A stretch of DNA of 64,000 nt from Macrosoma leucophasiata. Lineage: Eukaryota > Arthropoda > Insecta > Lepidoptera > Hedylidae. The notes under the pieces were generated by a model that saw nothing but the letters and a program-made list of their open reading frames with translations, was not told where the DNA came from and ran no database searches. Where the stretch lies: contig JAWQUS010000026.1 of the NCBI GenBank assembly GCA_036365455.1, positions 13,038,001 through 13,102,000 on the forward strand, in the 5' to 3' direction. Positions 1 to 9,429 of this stretch are shown piece by piece. The position numbers and the translations under genes were made by a program. Within the stretch, counting starts at the first letter, position 1, and each line of letters opens with the position of its first letter.

Positions 1-1
1 C

Positions 2-448
2 CATGACAACGTTGTAGTGGGTCTTCGAACTATGTATGGCTCTGGAAATGTCCTCATACATAGTTTCTACCTCATCATCGGAGTGTGCAGAGGTTGGGGC
101 GTAGACCTGTATGACCTTCAGCGAATACCGTTTGGTTATTCTGAGTATAAGGTACGCCACTCTCGACGACACACTCTCGATCTTGACAACGTTGTTCACG
201 AGGGACTTGTGGACGATGAACCCGACACCACCTTGGGACAGTTGGTCGCCCTCCCGGAAATAGAGCAGGTTACCAGACTTGAGGGTTATCGAGTCCTCCC
301 CCTGTCTTCGGACTTCCGATAACCCTACAATGTGCCACCGTAACCCGCTCAATTCTTCTTCCAGTTCCATAACTTTCTCGTCAGTCCGCAGCGTCCGTAC
401 GTTGTATGTTGCCAGGGCCAGTTGTCGTCGGGTGTGGTACCCTGGCAT
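2..448 (-). CDS. RTE-type LINE ORF, N-terminal endonuclease part (partial)
   Basis: An open reading frame of 149 codons runs from an ATG at 448-446 off the left edge of the window. The translation shows features of an APE-type (exonuclease III-like) endonuclease: an N-terminal LATYNVRTLR, then GLSEVRRQG (the glutamate of the metal site), and later QVYAPTS. I recognise this combination from the RTE/BovB clade of non-LTR retrotransposons and the host proteins derived from it (CFDP2-like). The enzyme nicks the target DNA to prime reverse transcription. The reverse transcriptase domain would lie to the left of the window. The visible part has no stop or frameshift. Just upstream, in the same strand sense, lies a mariner relic, so the LINE 5' end is either cut there or its true start is close to 448. 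RTE tail fragments with a matching C-terminus occur at 18.3, 28.3 and 49.1 kb, but I cannot show they belong to the same subfamily. Confidence 0.75.
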   Translation of the reverse strand, partial: MPGYHTRRQLALATYNVRTLRTDEKVMELEEELSGLRWHIVGLSEVRRQGEDSITLKSGNLLYFREGDQLSQGGVGFIVHKSLVNNVVKIESVSSRVAYLILRITKRYSLKVIQVYAPTSAHSDDEVETMYEDISRAIHSSKTHYNVVM

Positions 449-491
449 CGGGATAGTAGTAGATTTTTTAATATAGTTTATTTAAATTTAA

Positions 492-965
492 CTAAAGTAT
501 GTATGTACCATTTTGTTCGATAACCTTTTGCCATCTTGTAGGTAGGGACATGATCCCATTGCTATAAAAATTTTGGGACTTCTCATCAAAATACCGCGAC
601 AAGTGGATTTGGCAGTCCTCTCGTCATGTTAACCTAACATTCCATAAAGAATTCTGAAGAGACCGAAACAGGTGGAAATCTGAAGGTGCAAGGTCAGGAC
701 TATACGGCGGATGCATTAACACCTCCCAGCCAAACTCTCTTAATTTTTGCTGAGTGGCTATAGATGTGTGAGGTCTAGCGTTATCATGATGAAACACCAC
801 ACCCCTTCTGTTGATCAATTCCGGCCTCTTTCTCTCAACTTCTTGCTTTAATCTCATCAGTTGTTCGCAGTAGAGTTCAGAATCGATAGTCCTGCCTGGT
901 GGTAGTAGCTCATAATGAATAATGCCCTTCCAATCCCACCACACACACAATTTGCACCAGGTCAT
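492..965 (-). pseudogene. mariner (Tc1/mariner) transposase relic, C-terminal catalytic part
   Basis: The minus strand encodes the C-terminal catalytic half of a mariner transposase. Landmarks are WWDWKG (first catalytic Asp), HHDNARPHTS (second Asp) and YSPDLAPSDFHLF (third Asp, mariner DD34D spacing). The conserved C-terminus LPTRWQKVIEQNG follows, then a stop at 494-492. The N-terminal helix-turn-helix DNA-binding domain is missing: the match stops just before the first catalytic Asp near 965. One in-frame TGA interrupts the reading frame after RLT, near 624-626. Sequence between SLWN and the C-terminal block is shorter than in typical members, which suggests a small deletion. No clear terminal inverted repeats were found. 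The copy is dead. Known family function is cut-and-paste transposition into TA; that is family knowledge and not shown here. Confidence 0.88.
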
Positions 966-1170
966 CAGTTGTTAGGTATCATGTTTTGTAATTATGTGTT
1001 GCCAATTGCAAATTGATTAATTATATTTTTATGTAATGTATAGTAGACCAACCTGTAGTACTTTACTGTGTACCTACACCTAGAAGGAGTTCAAACATGT
1101 ATGTGTTAACAATTAAAATAAAATAAATATTAAAAGGCCCATAGGTATTGTTTTGTAGAATACTGTGAAA

Positions 1171-1493
1171 AACTCAGCTGTAACTGCCTCAGTAGCGTAG
1201 TGGTAGCAGGCCACTACTATTACGCTGGAGGTCCTGGGTTCGATTCCCGGGTCGGGGGATATTAGAGATAACGGTTTAAAATCCTTTATCTCTGCTTCTA
1301 TTGAGATTTTTCCATTTTCTGGAAGTTTCCCAGTACCCCGGAGTTTGGTAATGTACCCGGAGATGGCAACAGGTTCGCCACCTGTTACATGGGCCAAAAC
1401 GTAACCGGCGAGTCGTGGGTGTTTGCATGTATGATTGAATGCATGCATTTGCCTCTGCCTACCCCTTCGGGGATTACTGGCGTGAAGTTACGT
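1171..1493 (+). mobile_element. SINE-B copy 1 (tRNA-derived SINE)
   Basis: The head from about 1184 resembles a tRNA gene, with box A around GTAGCGTAGTGGTAG and box B GGTTCGATTCC, which together form an internal RNA polymerase III promoter. The body continues to the tail GGCGTGAAGTTACGT at 1479-1493. The words AATACTGTGAAA at about 1159-1170 and 1493-1504 look like a target-site duplication. Apart from the 20.6 and 40.4 kb copies, this is the best preserved member in the window. Confidence 0.88.
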
Positions 1494-1730
1494 AATACTG
1501 TGAAACTGTTAAGTCTTGTATTTAAATGTGTAATGTGTTCAAACTGTATTTCGAAATTTTAGGTACCTACCTATTCTATGTATACTATGGTAGTTCAATT
1601 ATGTAAGTACTTCAAGTTCATGTCAGTATGAAGATGTTTAGGTTAATTTTAAGGTGTAAGAACAAATTGTAAAGTTCATAGTTTGAAGGACATTCTGTCA
1701 ATAAATGTCCTTGGTGGGCGGTATGTTCGT

Positions 1731-1825
1731 CGTTTATGCGTACATAAAAATGGGATATATGGGAAAGAGATATATAAGATATATATCACTTTCCCATATA
1801 TCCCATTTTTATTTACGCATAAACG
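1731..1825. repeat. near-perfect inverted repeat (37-bp arms)
   Basis: Positions 1731-1767 and 1789-1825 are reverse complements with a single mismatch, separated by about 21 bp of TA-rich loop. The arms contain AAAAATGGGATATATGGG. It would form a strong hairpin. No terminal repeats of a known transposon were recognised around it. Confidence 0.8.
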
Positions 1826-1897
1826 TAGACCCCATCGAAACCAGAAAAGAATTGAAAGAGGTCTACAAGAAAAATAGTTTGGGAACCTCTGCTCTAA

Positions 1898-2045
1898 TCG
1901 AAACACGATATTGATGAACACTAGGTAGGTAGCATTTGGCGGCAGACAGATTAGGTTATGCGGTGGTGCCTTCGTACTCAAGCCTTTACACTGGAACTCT
2001 ACCATCAGTAAAATGCCACCTTCATGTAATACACGAAAAAAAAAA
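1898..2045 (-). mobile_element. SINE-A fragments in opposite orientations
   Basis: 1898-2010 matches the 5' part of SINE-A (older subfamily) on the minus strand, ending CTCTACCATCAGTAAAA. It is followed directly by 2011-2045, a plus-strand SINE-A tail with an A-rich end. The two pieces are joined in opposite senses. Confidence 0.65.
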
Positions 2046-2388
2046 CATTGCAATGATTTCATTACGTTACTACATCAACAAAACGTATTCGTAACTAGAT
2101 TATCGATTCCAAAAACTGCAAAGAGCGACCAAATTAAATTTTCCCATCACGGATTCATGGTCTAACGGTGTTGTAAAACTCTGGTGCATTTTACTGATCT
2201 TTTAATTGATATACGAGAGTGGTTGCAAGACCTATAAAAGTTTATTATCGACTGCATCGAAAGCATTAGCTTGTTTATGATTACTGAAAAAGCTTTTGCC
2301 TTTTTTATGTGTGATAATTACCCATGTTGTCATTTACGTCAATTTAAGGGAAATACAATGTATCGTACATCGATAATAGGTACATTAA

Positions 2389-2643
2389 TCTATATATATA
2401 AAAATCAAATGCTGTTTGTTAGTCTCGCTAAAACTCGAGAACGGCTGGACTGATTTAGCTAATTTTGATTTTGAATGATTTTTGGAAGTCCAGGGAAGGT
2501 TTAAAAGGTAAGAAAATATGAAGAAATTGAAGGGAAATAGTAAAAACCAAAATTTTATTTTCCCATACAAATAGTCCGTATCTATAAAACCTTTGACATA
2601 TTATTTCATTGTGAGGCAATACGAAGTTTGCCGGGTCAGCTAG
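2389..2643 (-). mobile_element. ACTAGCTG-family LINE-tail-like repeat
   Basis: Closely matches, as reverse complement, the copy at 56.91-57.17 kb. Shared words include GTCCAGGGAAGG on the plus strand, and the minus-strand start is CTAGCTGACCCGGC. Repeats with this start are usually annotated as truncated RTE-like LINE 3' ends; that assignment is from memory. Confidence 0.65.
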
Positions 2644-2689
2644 TAGTCATACAATTATGGGGTTGTATTTTTTCTGATCCTAATAAGCG

Positions 2690-3200
2690 AGGGAAATTCT
2701 ATAGTGCACAAGTGTATGCGCAAACACGGGTGCACTCTCTATTCCCTCACTCTCATAGTCCGATGGGACGGCAATCCGACATCAGAGAATATGGACTAAT
2801 ACTACGTATAAAATGGACACTTCGACGACCCGCCCGATTTTCCCGCCTCACCCAACCTCCTCCTCTCTTACGGGAGACGTTTGGTATTTTCTACGTGCTA
2901 CGCACACAGGTGCATGTGTAAATACACGTCACTGATTGATGTCTGTATAATAGAGACCAAATTAAGCGTTTGTATGGAATTTTGGCGGAGTGTCCGCGGT
3001 ATGACGACACGACTGGAGAGAGATCGGGCGCAGGACCGATGGCTTTACGTGCTCTGCGAGGCACCTGTACCAGTCTCCGGGATATTACAAGAAATTTCCT
3101 CACAGAAAAACCCAATATCAATTTTTCCGACCTGTTGATCGAAATCGAGACCCCCACCGCGATTGCGACTACTGAGCCAACAAGGCAGCTGGTAAATACC
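2690..3200 (-). mobile_element. SINE-E: tRNA-headed GC-rich repeat
   Basis: On the minus strand the repeat begins near 3195 with a degenerate tRNA-like head: box A-like TTGGCTCAGTAGT and a weak box B GATTTCGATCA. It continues through a GC-rich body (for example GATGGGACGGCAATCCGAC on the plus strand near 2762) that I recognise as a common lepidopteran interspersed repeat. No intact protein is encoded. Its class and exact ends are uncertain. Confidence 0.5.
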
Positions 3201-3373
3201 GCAAATGGATCACTTTATCCTTGATAATTGTTTTATTTTATTGGACCTTAGCAATAACACACGCGTGTGAAATTTTTTCCAAGAAAAGAAAGAAGTATAA
3301 ACTGTAAAAAAATAATGTATACTTTCCATGCTATTTAGTATTCAATATATAGAATAAACTCGTTCTTATCTTA

Positions 3374-3562
3374 TCGGCAATCTGAATAGTGACCAGCTCC
3401 GGCATCACTTGTGCCTGCGGCCGCTCTAATCAAATTACCTGGCATCCATCGCATGGATGTGTCGCTCGTCGATTTATTTGCTCGAAAATATTTTCCAGAG
3501 GAAATATCGGAGTGGAAAATACTGGTGATTGAATTGTGGATGGTATAGGTCAAAGAGTAATG
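3374..3562 (-). repeat. isolated copy of the 5.5-11.8 kb tandem-unit core
   Basis: The reverse complement matches the core of the unclassified unit repeated at 5.54, 6.11, 10.65 and 11.63 kb, including TTTGATTAGAGCGGCCGC, GATGCCGGAGCTGG and the flanking inverted TTTTCCAG/CTGGAAAA-like words. It is a diverged outlier in the opposite orientation. Confidence 0.6.
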
Positions 3563-3625
3563 AAACTTCACGTCATTGAGGTTGAACACAAAATATTGCT
3601 CGCACTTAATGACTAACTAAATGTA

Positions 3626-4082
3626 CGCCAAATGGTAGTACTATCTTGCTCCGGTTTTTTATGTTATACAAGTGGAAAAAAAGCAAGCCGTTTACATTGA
3701 TGTTTAGTGATGACTGCATCCTATAGACACCCGCACAAAGACCAAGGTAAAGATGCAGATGCGTTACCACTCCTGAGGCCTAAGGTGTTATGCCTCTGTG
3801 CCAGAAATTACAGGGCCTTACATGCCCTCATACTACCTGACCCGATCTCGATAGCGCTGAACACTACCGTTTAGCGGCAAGTAAATTAGGTAATGCGGTG
3901 GTGGCTTCGCCCGCGTGCTCCGTCACTGGAGCTCTACCAACAGTAACAAGATAGTAATGTATGACCTCGTAATAATCACAGAGACATAACATCTAACCTT
4001 AGTTGCCCTGAGACCACTCAAGGATGGCAACGCATCTGCATTTTCACCTTTGGTCTTTATGTAAGTGTCTATAGGCTGCAAT
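3626..4082 (+). mobile_element. older SINE-A copy, split by a second SINE-A
   Basis: 3626-3654 and about 3949-4082 are consecutive parts of one plus-strand SINE-A of the older subfamily (diagnostic CCTCGTAATAA and ATAACATCTAA words). They are separated by a minus-strand SINE-A. The arrangement dates the minus-strand copy as the later insertion. Confidence 0.7.
3655..3948 (-). mobile_element. SINE-A copy nested in SINE-A
   Basis: Near full-length minus-strand copy: T-run at 3655, then the tail, body and 5' end CTCTACCAACAGTAA. It interrupts the plus-strand copy 3626-4082. Confidence 0.8.
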
Positions 4083-4088
4083 GCATTT

Positions 4089-4391
4089 ACTGGTGGTAGA
4101 GCTCTAGTGACGGAGCTCGCGGGCGTAGGCACCACCGCATTACCTAATATACTTGCCGCTAAATGGTAGTGTTCAGCACTATCGTGTTCCGGTCAGGTGG
4201 TAATGTACGGCCCTGTAATTTCCGGCACAGAGGCATAACACCTTAGGCCTCAGGAGTGGTAACGCATCTGCACTTTGATCGTGGTCTTTGTGTGGGTGTC
4301 CATAGGCTGCAGTCATCACTTAACATCAATGTGAACTGCATGCTTGTTTGCCAATTCGATTACATAAAAAAAAATTAAAAAAAAAAAAAAT
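4089..4391 (+). mobile_element. SINE-A copy, full length
   Basis: Starts ACTGGTGGTAGAGCTC at 4089 and ends in a long A-rich tail, TTACATAAAAAA, to about 4391. It directly follows the nested pair, so three SINE-A units lie within 770 bp. Confidence 0.88.
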
Positions 4392-5540
4392 TACATAAAC
4401 CAAAGTTGCCAAACAGGTAGGCACGCATGTTTGTATGCATATCCACCTCTGTTTAGCATCTAGAGAAATATTGGCGTTTCAGTATGTTTTATTACGTTTA
4501 AATTAATCAAATCCCTCAATAAAATACATATGCTAACTCAGAAACACAAAGCTTTGATGATATAAGCGGTACTAATTCATGTAAATAAATGCAAATCTCC
4601 GGAGCCGACGTAATTTTATGAATGAAATTGAATACACTGGAATATAGTACTGATTTTACGTAATGAAAAGAGGAAACATAATTTTGAACAGGAACCGCAA
4701 TGATACGATTATGGTGATTTATATATATCACAGACAGGCGGGGTCGGCACATTTATTGGTGACCAATTAATAAGAAATAAGAAGTTGACTGTGTTTATAA
4801 CTTCATTGCTGTTGACGCTCAAGGGCTAATTATTAAAATAATCGATAATAGGTTAAGATCCCATAACACAAACATTTCGTTCATCGAGTTTATGCTGCAA
4901 ACCCATTTTTTATGCATATTTATGATCCAGAGAAAATAAATCCACTAGGTTGCCTATCAAAATTTACCGCAAGTATTTTGAAATATTTTTTTAATTTTTT
5001 AAATTGGGGCAAAATTTCGTTGACTTGTTTTTTCAATAAAATATCGTCCACTTCACGGCAATATATGTAAAGACTCTGAAAAATCACGGCAGCCGTTGCG
5101 CACTTGGCCGCACCTCTTCGCAGCCAGGTGTAAACAGGTATGATCAAGGAAACGTTTTTACGTTCATAACGTACATTAATTAGTTATATATCAAATTAAA
5201 GCTATTTTTTTTCTCATTATTATGGTATGCAGTTGCCAAATTAAATCTGGCCGCAAATAAGGGTTGCTGGCTGTTAAAGATGGTTAAAATTGTAAATATT
5301 ATGCAAAATAGCTAGCGCGTAACATCACCAGTCAGACGAGGACAGCGATACGACGCTTGTAAATCCATTGTGCATGCGAGGGATGCTACTTTTCTCAACT
5401 ATCAAATTACTTTATTAGAGTGAATTTCAACAACTACGATTTTTTGCCTAATTTTGGTGGAAATTTTTGTTTTTGAATTTATAGTTTTTGACTCATCATA
5501 GTCGTAAAAATTAAAAGTAATAAATATATCATTAAAATTT
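4392..5540. other. AT-rich stretch, no gene recognised
   Basis: No convincing coding frame, RNA gene or repeat boundary was seen. Open frames here are short and lack family motifs. Confidence 0.5.
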
Positions 5541-6437
5541 CCCAGTCTGATATTTCTCCTGGAAAATATTCGCATTAACATATTCGCGCGATAGCTGCTG
5601 GATAATTTGATTAGTGCGGCCGCAGGCGATGCTGGAGCTGGGCTTTCAGCGTTTGTGTGTTATCAGATTACATCGGTATGTTACGGATTTGTTGTATATT
5701 TTTGGATGTAACAAAAAACACAAAAGTTTCTGTTATAATTTAAAAATATATATGATAAAAGTTTCATTGATACTGTTCGACCTTCTACAATTTACCTATC
5801 GGAATTTTCCAGTCTGATATTTCTTGTGGGAAATATTTTCACGCAAATATAAAATAAATGTAACTAGTAATTGAATTGAATGTGTCTGATGCAGCAATAA
5901 GAAGGAGTGTTTTTTGTATTTAAATAAAAATAGAGTATTATTTTTGGATTTTCCTTGTAATCAACATTTTTCTACACTTCTTATAACTATAACAGGTAAT
6001 TTCGTATTCTTGTTATTCATGTTATCTATATCTTGCTTCTGTTAAGTACTAAATTATTCTGAAATATTTGTATTTGTAATTTACGGATGCTGCTGCTAAG
6101 ATAGAATTTTCCAGTGTGATATTACTCCTGGAAAATATTTTCACGCAAATATGTCGTCGGGCAACACATTCGCGTGATAGATGTCGGATAATTTGATTAG
6201 TGCGGCTGCAGGCGATGCCCGAGCTGCGCTTTCAGCGTTTGTGTGTTATCAGATTACGTCGGTATGTTGCGGATCGTCCGGTAATTCAATCAGTCACTTA
6301 CTATCGGCGTGATTTTGTGGAATATGTAGCATAAAATAATTCATTTGTTGTATATATTTGGATGTAACAATAAACACAAAAGTTTCTGTTATATTTAAAA
6401 AATATACCTACCTTTATGATAAAAGTTTCATTCAAAC
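5541..6437 (+). repeat. tandem array of unclassified unit, left part
   Basis: At least two and a half units of a diverged repeat. Each carries an inverted pair around a TCTGATATTTCTCC core (TTTTCCAG...CTGGAAAA) and the block TTTGATTAGTGCGGCCGC...GATGCCGGAGCTGGGC, followed by TTTGTGTGTTATCAGATTAC. Cores lie at about 5541-5690 and 6105-6260, with an extra left-end word at 5805. The same segment resumes to the right of the LINE at 10.33 kb, so the LINE inserted into this array. No coding capacity was recognised. Confidence 0.7.
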
Positions 6438-6501
6438 TTTTTTTTTTTTTTTATGTCATTAAGTTGACAGACAAGCAGACGGGCCACCTGATGGAAAGTG
6501 G

Positions 6502-7196
6502 TCACCGTCGCCTATGGACATTTGCAACACCAGGGGAGTTGCCAACGCGCTGCCAGCCCTGAAGGACTCTTTTGACGCCATTTTTGAAGAACCCCATATT
6601 GTAGCACCGAGGGAACACCTCAGAGGGAAGTTCGTTCCACAATTTACACGTTCTGGGCAGAAACGAACGAGAAAACCGCACCGTTGAGCACTGCCAGGTG
6701 TCCAGTCGGTGAGGGTGAAACTTCTCTCTTCGGCGGGTAGTACGGTGTAGAAAAAGAGACGGTGGCACCATGTCGAACAGTTCGACAGAGCACTCACCAT
6801 TGTAGAGACGGTATAACACGCACAGACTACCAATATCTCTGCGCAGGCTCAGATGTTCGAGCCTGTCTGTAAGTCCCGGATCGTTAACAATACGAACGGC
6901 GCGTTTTTGTAGGGAGTCAAGTGGACCAAGCTGGTACTTGGGGGCTCCCGCCCACAAATGAGAGCAGTATTCCAGATGGGGCCGCACTTGGGCCTTATAA
7001 AGCTGTAGTAGCTGCCCCGATGTGAAATACTGCCTCGCTTTGTTAAGCACCCCCAACTTTTTGGATGCCAACTTGGTCTTACACTCAATGTGACTCCCAA
7101 ATTGCACTTCGTTCGATATGTCAACGCCCAGGATACCGATACTCTTACCAATGGCAAGCGGAGTGCCCTGGAACTGTGGTGCTACAATGAATGGGG
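6502..7196 (-). pseudogene. LINE ORF C-terminal part, in a shifted frame
   Basis: This is the continuation of the reverse transcriptase ORF after the frame break near 7197. It covers the thumb and C-terminal domain. Landmarks are SKKLGVLNKARQYF, LLQLYKAQVRPHLEYCSHLW, LDSLQKRAVRIV and CKLWNELPSEVFP, the typical end block of Jockey/CR1-group ORF2 proteins. It terminates at a TGA at 6504-6502 after RRR. Read alone it would start at the internal ATG at 7107, but it is best understood as the tail of the frame at 7182-9410. The only visible lesion between the two is the homopolymer length. The same C-terminus (FFKTGVKRVLQGWQRVGN) is present in the truncated copy at 45.2 kb, which supports its being part of the protein. 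Confidence 0.85.
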
Positions 7197-9410
7197 TTTT
7201 TTAGCGGTGAACGCGCAGACTTGTGTCTTCGAGGGGTTGAACTGCACTAAATTGAGTCGACCCCAATCTGAGACCCGCTCCAGAGAGTGCTCGACTTCAG
7301 ACACAAGTCTAGTCCTGCTTTCTTCGATAAGTGTCCGAGAGGCATTTGCACGGCTTGTATAGTGTGCATCTCTCGTGCTATCATCCGCATAGCAATGAAA
7401 ATTGGAGTTTTGCTCCAACATTTCATTGATATGCAGAAGAAAAAGCGTGAGAGATAGCACAGAGCCTTGCGGCACACCAGCGTTGATAGGTAGTCTGTCT
7501 GAGCGTTGACCGTCAACTAAGACCTGTATAAAACGCTCAGACAGAAAACTGGCTGTCCAGTTGCATAGCCTCTCGGGAAGACCGTAAAATGGCAATTTCG
7601 CGAGAAGTGCCCCGTGCCAGACCCGGTCAAAGGCCTTAGCAATATCCAGGCTTACAGCCAATGCCTCCCCACTCTTGTCCAAGGCGTGAGACCAATGGTG
7701 CGTGAGATATACTAGAAGATCACCAGCAGATCTGCCTTGACGAAAGCCATATTGGCGGTCACTGATCAGCTGATGATCCTCCAGGTACTGCAGCAGCTGT
7801 GTATTGATCACACGCTCCATGACTTTGCAGAGTAGGGAGGTTATTGCTATGGGCCTGTAGTTGGCCGGATCACTGCGATCCCCTTTTTTGGGTATCGGAT
7901 GCACAAGGGCTGTCTTCCACGCAGACGGTACTTTTCCATGATCGTAAGAAAGCGAGAACAGGCGCGTCAGAACGGGGGTCAGCTCGGGAGCGCACATCTT
8001 CAACACCACTGCAGGGACGGAATCCGGCCCACTCGACTTCTTGACGTCAAGGGATAACAGCGCTCGCCTGACGTTCTTCTGAGTGAATTTGACGTCAGGC
8101 ATAGAGCTTTCACAGCGCGAGATGGTAGGCGCTGTGTTACCCATGTCATCAAGAGTCGAGTTTGAGGCAAAGAGGCTGCCCAGGAGATCGGCTTTCTCTT
8201 TTGCCGTGTGGGCCAGGCTATCGTCAGTTTTTCGCAGTGGTGGGAAAGATGATCGACAAAAATTATTTTCGATAGCTTTGGCAAGAGACCAATAGGCACG
8301 GCTCCCGGGAGGATGCCTCATTAGCTTCTTGCCAACTCTAACGACATGCTTGGACTTTGCTCTGGCTATCCGCAGCTTTGAGGACCTGGAGGCAGCGTTG
8401 AGTACTCTCTTTAGGTCGGAGGCATTTGGATCCTTGCAGGCGTGAGCCACAGTCCAGGTTCTGTAAGTCTCCTGCTTATGGTTAGAAGCCACAGCACAAG
8501 ACTTATCGAACCAGGGCTGATACCGTCCGCCAATGGATACAACAGAGTGCGGGATGAAACAATCCATACCCTGGTGTATCACATCGGTTACAGCTTCGGC
8601 GCACGTGCTCGGATCTTCCGACGAGAAACAAAGCTGCCTCCATGGGTAGGACGACAGGAACTCCCTCAGTCCATCCCAATCTGCTGACCTGTAATGCCAC
8701 ACTTGCCGTGTGGAGGAGGGCTGCAGAGGCGCCCGAACCGACAAGAGGGTTTTTGTACGTACCAAGCAGTGATCTGAGGATCCTAAAGGAGCCTCGACCA
8801 CCACCTGATAGTTGGCAGGATGTGAGGTCAGCAGAAGATCCAGTAAAGAGGCGGTGTGGCCCTCGACATCTGGTATCCGGGTGAACCCGGTTACGACTTG
8901 TGTGAGACCATTAACCAGCGCAAAGTCATAAGCTGTCCTTCCAGCGAAGTCAGTGATTCGGGAACTCAACCACTCCGTATGGTGTGCGTTAAAGTCGCCA
9001 AGAATCACCAACTCCGCAGAAGGATGCTGTTCAAGCATCGTGTCGACCACCTGTTGGATGTGCTCGAACATGCGAGCTGTCTCCCCGTCTCCGCTATAGG
9101 ACCTGTACACGCACGCGTAAATTCGGTTGGAACCACCGTAATCTACGCGCGCCCACAATATAGACAGGTCCTTGTCTTCGAAATGGTCAAGACGGCGACA
9201 ACAGACATCCTCTCTGACATACAGACATACCCCGGCGCGGCGAATAAAATTGTTCTCCAGAGTGTAGCCGGGGTAAGTAAGATATGCAGTATCGAGTGGA
9301 GAGGATATTTGTGTCTCCGTCAGAAAGAGTAGGGCCGGCTTAGCCGTTTCCAGATGAAGATGGACGGCGTTAAGGTTGGTATGTAAACCCCTAATATTGC
9401 ACATGTCCAC
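7182..9410 (-). CDS. LINE ORF: AP endonuclease plus reverse transcriptase (frame 1)
   Basis: A 742-residue open frame. The N-terminal endonuclease (about residues 1-220) shows LTETQ (Glu32), GDFN (138-141) and the catalytic SSDH (211-214). A linker follows to about 440. The reverse transcriptase core shows IPKKGDRSDPANYRPI (about 506-521), the Asp motif LDIAKAFDRVWH (588-599), GVPQGSVLS (645-653) and the active-site box YADD (674-677). All metal-binding residues I can check are present, so the enzyme part looks undamaged. The product would nick host DNA and copy LINE RNA at the nick. The frame ends early at a TAG (7184-7182), just after an A-run (seen as TTTTTT at about 7197-7202). The conserved C-terminus continues in another frame, consistent with loss of one base in that run. 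The ATG at 9410 may not be the true start. Protein-like sequence continues upstream across a G-run at 9421-9430, where another slip seems to have occurred, up to an ATG at 9529. Confidence 0.88.
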   Translation of the reverse strand: MDMCNIRGLHTNLNAVHLHLETAKPALLFLTETQISSPLDTAYLTYPGYTLENNFIRRAGVCLYVREDVCCRRLDHFEDKDLSILWARVDYGGSNRIYACVYRSYSGDGETARMFEHIQQVVDTMLEQHPSAELVILGDFNAHHTEWLSSRITDFAGRTAYDFALVNGLTQVVTGFTRIPDVEGHTASLLDLLLTSHPANYQVVVEAPLGSSDHCLVRTKTLLSVRAPLQPSSTRQVWHYRSADWDGLREFLSSYPWRQLCFSSEDPSTCAEAVTDVIHQGMDCFIPHSVVSIGGRYQPWFDKSCAVASNHKQETYRTWTVAHACKDPNASDLKRVLNAASRSSKLRIARAKSKHVVRVGKKLMRHPPGSRAYWSLAKAIENNFCRSSFPPLRKTDDSLAHTAKEKADLLGSLFASNSTLDDMGNTAPTISRCESSMPDVKFTQKNVRRALLSLDVKKSSGPDSVPAVVLKMCAPELTPVLTRLFSLSYDHGKVPSAWKTALVHPIPKKGDRSDPANYRPIAITSLLCKVMERVINTQLLQYLEDHQLISDRQYGFRQGRSAGDLLVYLTHHWSHALDKSGEALAVSLDIAKAFDRVWHGALLAKLPFYGLPERLCNWTASFLSERFIQVLVDGQRSDRLPINAGVPQGSVLSLTLFLLHINEMLEQNSNFHCYADDSTRDAHYTSRANASRTLIEESRTRLVSEVEHSLERVSDWGRLNLVQFNPSKTQVCAFTAKKPHSL

Positions 9411-9429
9411 AGTAAATGTGGGGGGGGGG

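Noticed and set aside
1184..1256. tRNA gene candidate from the box A/box B match
   Set aside because: It is the head of SINE-B, repeated with the same body and tail elsewhere. The cloverleaf stems do not pair as in a functional tRNA.
8856..9332. 158-codon plus-strand frame opposite the LINE ORF
   Set aside because: It is the antisense shadow of the endonuclease domain, whose minus-strand translation has clear family motifs.
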